Source: an uncultured Alphaproteobacteria bacterium
GTDB taxonomy: Bacteria > Pseudomonadota > Alphaproteobacteria > UBA8366 > JADFVY01
Length of the DNA stretch: 41,275 bases
Assembly (NCBI GenBank): GCA_947259795.1
Contig: CAMYNJ010000145.1
Location: 1 to 41,275, forward strand
Reading direction: 5' to 3'
Shown piece by piece: positions 39,079 through 41,275 of the stretch (the first letter of the stretch is position 1; each line of letters begins with the position of its first letter). Below the pieces are notes generated by a model. It searched no databases. It worked only from the letters and a program-made list of their open reading frames with translations, and had not been told where the DNA came from. A program made the translations under genes and the position numbers.

Positions 39079-41097
39079 TCAGGAGTGTCTGCGTGTCGCC
39101 ACGGGCAAATCGGCGACGGTCCGTTCGGGGGGAAAGCGTATGACGGCCACTGTTCCACTGCCCGCCACGCTTGTCAGTTCCAGCGCCGCCCCATGCAGCT
39201 CGCTCAGCGATTTTGCCAGCGGCAGACCCAACCCGGTTCCCTCGTGGCGTCGGGTCATTGCGCCCTCGACCTGACAGAACGGCGCCAGCGCCAAGGGGAT
39301 TTCCTCGACCGTCATGCCGATCCCGTCATCCTGAACCTCCAACACAATACCGCCCTGCGCATCGACGGAGACCACGACCGTAACGGCGCCGCCGCATTCC
39401 GTGAACTTCACGGCGTTCGACAGGAGATTGATGAGAATCTGTTTCAGCTTCAGCCGATCCGCCCGTAGCAGCGGCAACGGCTGCACATACTCCGCCGACA
39501 GCGTCACCCCCGCAGCCCGCGCCCGCTCCCGCAGCAGGCGGAAGCAGACGGCCACGACCTGCCGCATGTCCACATCCTTTTCGTCGATCGTTATCCGGCC
39601 GGCGTCCGCTTTTGCCAGGTCCAGGATATCGTCAATAATGCCCAACAGATGTTCGCCGCTTACCACTATGTCCTCGGCATATTCCCGATATTTCCTGTTA
39701 TCGACCTGCCCCATCGACCCGTCGCGGATCATCTGCGAAAACCCCAGAATCGCGTTAAGCGGCGTCCGCAGTTCATGGCTCATATTGGCGAGAAATTCCG
39801 ATTTTGCCCGGTTGGCGACCTCGGCCTCCTCCTTGGCCGCTATGAGCGCTTCCTCGGTCCGCTTGCTGTCGGTAATATCCAGGGCAACGATCAAAAGGTG
39901 CAGTTTGCCGTCGAGCGGCGCCGCCACACCGGAGATAAGACAGTCGCGAAGGCTGCCGGATCTGGTTCGCAGGCGAGCTTCGAAATCGGAAACGCGGCCA
40001 TGCTGATTCAATAGCCGGATGAATTGCATGCGGTCGCTGGGACGGGCCCATATGTCCATTTCGAAGGCCGTCTTGCCGATCGCTTCCTCGCGGGGCCATT
40101 CCAGCGTTTCGACCCATTTCTCGTTGACGTGGAGATGCCGTCCCGTTTCGATGTCCGTAATTGCCGTTATCCCGGGATTGTACTGGAACGCTGCCTCAAA
40201 CCGGCGCTCCAACTGGCGCAACGCCTCCTCACGCTTTCTGATCTCGGTGATGTCGGCATGAACGCTGATGGTTTCGCCGTCCGCAGTCTTGCGATCGCTG
40301 GTCAGAACCCATCGCCCGCCGGGCAGGCGGCGTTCGACATCCTTGCGCTCCCGCCGCCGGGCCCGCAATTGCTCACGGAGCCAATCCTCGACCCGGCCTT
40401 CGGCTTCGGCGACCAGGCCGGCTTCTGCTATCGCGCGGGCATGATCCACGAAACGCATCCCGGGGACCATCCGACAAGCGATCTGCGGGAACAATTGCTT
40501 GTACGCCGCGTTGCAGAGGACAAGCCGTTCATCGGCATCGTAATGCGAGAAACCGACCGGCAGGCTCTCGACCGCATCGGTCAACCGTTGTTCGGCGACC
40601 GCCGCCTGCTGTCTGGCGAGTATCTCGGACGTGACCAGTGCGCCGATCCCTCGATAGCCTTGAAAACCGCCCGCGGCGTTAAATACCGGATTGCCGCTGA
40701 TCCGTATAAAATGCAATTCGGTCGGCGTATCCGTCGAATAGACAAAATCGCGAAACGGCTGTCTCTCCCGCAGCGCCGCCAGATAGCCGGCGAGGGCATC
40801 GGGATCGGTTGCATCCCCTATATGGTCGGTGCAGCGCTTGCCGATAAGGGAGTCGGGATCGACGCCGACAATGGCGCGCAGGCGCCCGGAGAGATAGCAC
40901 AGGCGATGCTCGTCATCGGTTTCCCACACCCAACCGGCCGCCTGACCGGCGATCTCCGCGTAGCGTCGATCCCACTCATGGTCGATATCCAGTTCCACCG
41001 ACCGGTCTCGGGATTCCAGCAATTTCTCAACCACCCAATAATTCCCAGTTGCGCGGCCTGCGGACGCGTCCGCCAAAAGCATAACCGCGCTTCGCAT
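39079..41097 (-). CDS. PAS-domain hybrid-type sensor histidine kinase (no receiver seen)
   Basis: Several PAS-like segments; [26 protein letters not shown] (HisKA); [38 protein letters not shown] (HATPase). Confidence 0.92.
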   Translation of the reverse strand: MRSAVMLLADASAGRATGNYWVVEKLLESRDRSVELDIDHEWDRRYAEIAGQAAGWVWETDDEHRLCYLSGRLRAIVGVDPDSLIGKRCTDHIGDATDPDALAGYLAALRERQPFRDFVYSTDTPTELHFIRISGNPVFNAAGGFQGYRGIGALVTSEILARQQAAVAEQRLTDAVESLPVGFSHYDADERLVLCNAAYKQLFPQIACRMVPGMRFVDHARAIAEAGLVAEAEGRVEDWLREQLRARRRERKDVERRLPGGRWVLTSDRKTADGETISVHADITEIRKREEALRQLERRFEAAFQYNPGITAITDIETGRHLHVNEKWVETLEWPREEAIGKTAFEMDIWARPSDRMQFIRLLNQHGRVSDFEARLRTRSGSLRDCLISGVAAPLDGKLHLLIVALDITDSKRTEEALIAAKEEAEVANRAKSEFLANMSHELRTPLNAILGFSQMIRDGSMGQVDNRKYREYAEDIVVSGEHLLGIIDDILDLAKADAGRITIDEKDVDMRQVVAVCFRLLRERARAAGVTLSAEYVQPLPLLRADRLKLKQILINLLSNAVKFTECGGAVTVVVSVDAQGGIVLEVQDDGIGMTVEEIPLALAPFCQVEGAMTRRHEGTGLGLPLAKSLSELHGAALELTSVAGSGTVAVIRFPPERTVADLPVATRRHS

Positions 41098-41207
41098 CAG
41101 CGCGTCATTCTACACCAATATGATATGGAATGATACTTTAGAGTGACAAGCTCTGGTTGCATCATAAATTGTCTTTATTTCAACCGATTCGGAAATCTTT
41201 GAAAATA

Positions 41208-41275
41208 TGGCGATCCCGGCAGGACTCGAATCTGCAACCTGCGGATTAAAAGTCCGCTCCCACATCTCTAATATC
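41208..41275 (-). tRNA. tRNA-Lys(TTT)-like 3' portion (partial; possibly truncated/att remnant)
   Basis: Minus strand GCGGA-CTTTTAA-TCCGC anticodon arm, AGGTT variable loop, GCAGATTCGAGTCCTGC T-arm, CGGGATC-G-CCA 3' end; the visible 5' flank does not form a normal D-arm. Confidence 0.6.

Overview
GC-rich chromosomal window, probably alphaproteobacterial (inferred from gene content and codon style). From left to right it holds: partial folB; a YdcF-like protein; GT2; a CHAP lipoprotein. A sulfur-oxidation (sox) locus follows at about 2.9-12.5 kb: ArsR regulator, HbpS/GlcG-like, SoxS-like thioredoxin, soxX, a broken soxY, soxZ, soxA, soxB, ccdA/soxV, two SoxW-like thioredoxins, an alpha/beta hydrolase and an unknown secreted protein. 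Next come a signal-less PhnD-like protein with an XRE regulator, a fatty acid desaturase, and a lower-coding-density patch with a Sel1-repeat protein. A cysteine/sulfur module (cysK, alaX, sulfurtransferase, double GNAT, TPR-sulfotransferase) is followed by lhgO-like, metC, hisI, DOMON-like, DUF1343/NamZ and modABC. The right end has gcvP and gcvT without gcvH, an XRE-cupin regulator, sdaA, a PAS histidine kinase, and a tRNA-Lys(TTT)-like 3' half at the edge. Main second-look items: (1) soxY split by an apparent out-of-frame internal deletion; (2) a perfect FNR box about 70-110 nt upstream of a strong intrinsic terminator between convergent genes, suggesting an FnrS-like small RNA; (3) a 41-bp near-perfect palindrome upstream of soxX, with a related half-site upstream of soxW; (4) a 16-bp motif shared by the gcvT and sdaA upstream regions that flank an XRE-cupin regulator; (5) a truncated tRNA-Lys-like sequence that looks like an att remnant. 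All calls come from reading the sequence and ORF translations. No database search was run.
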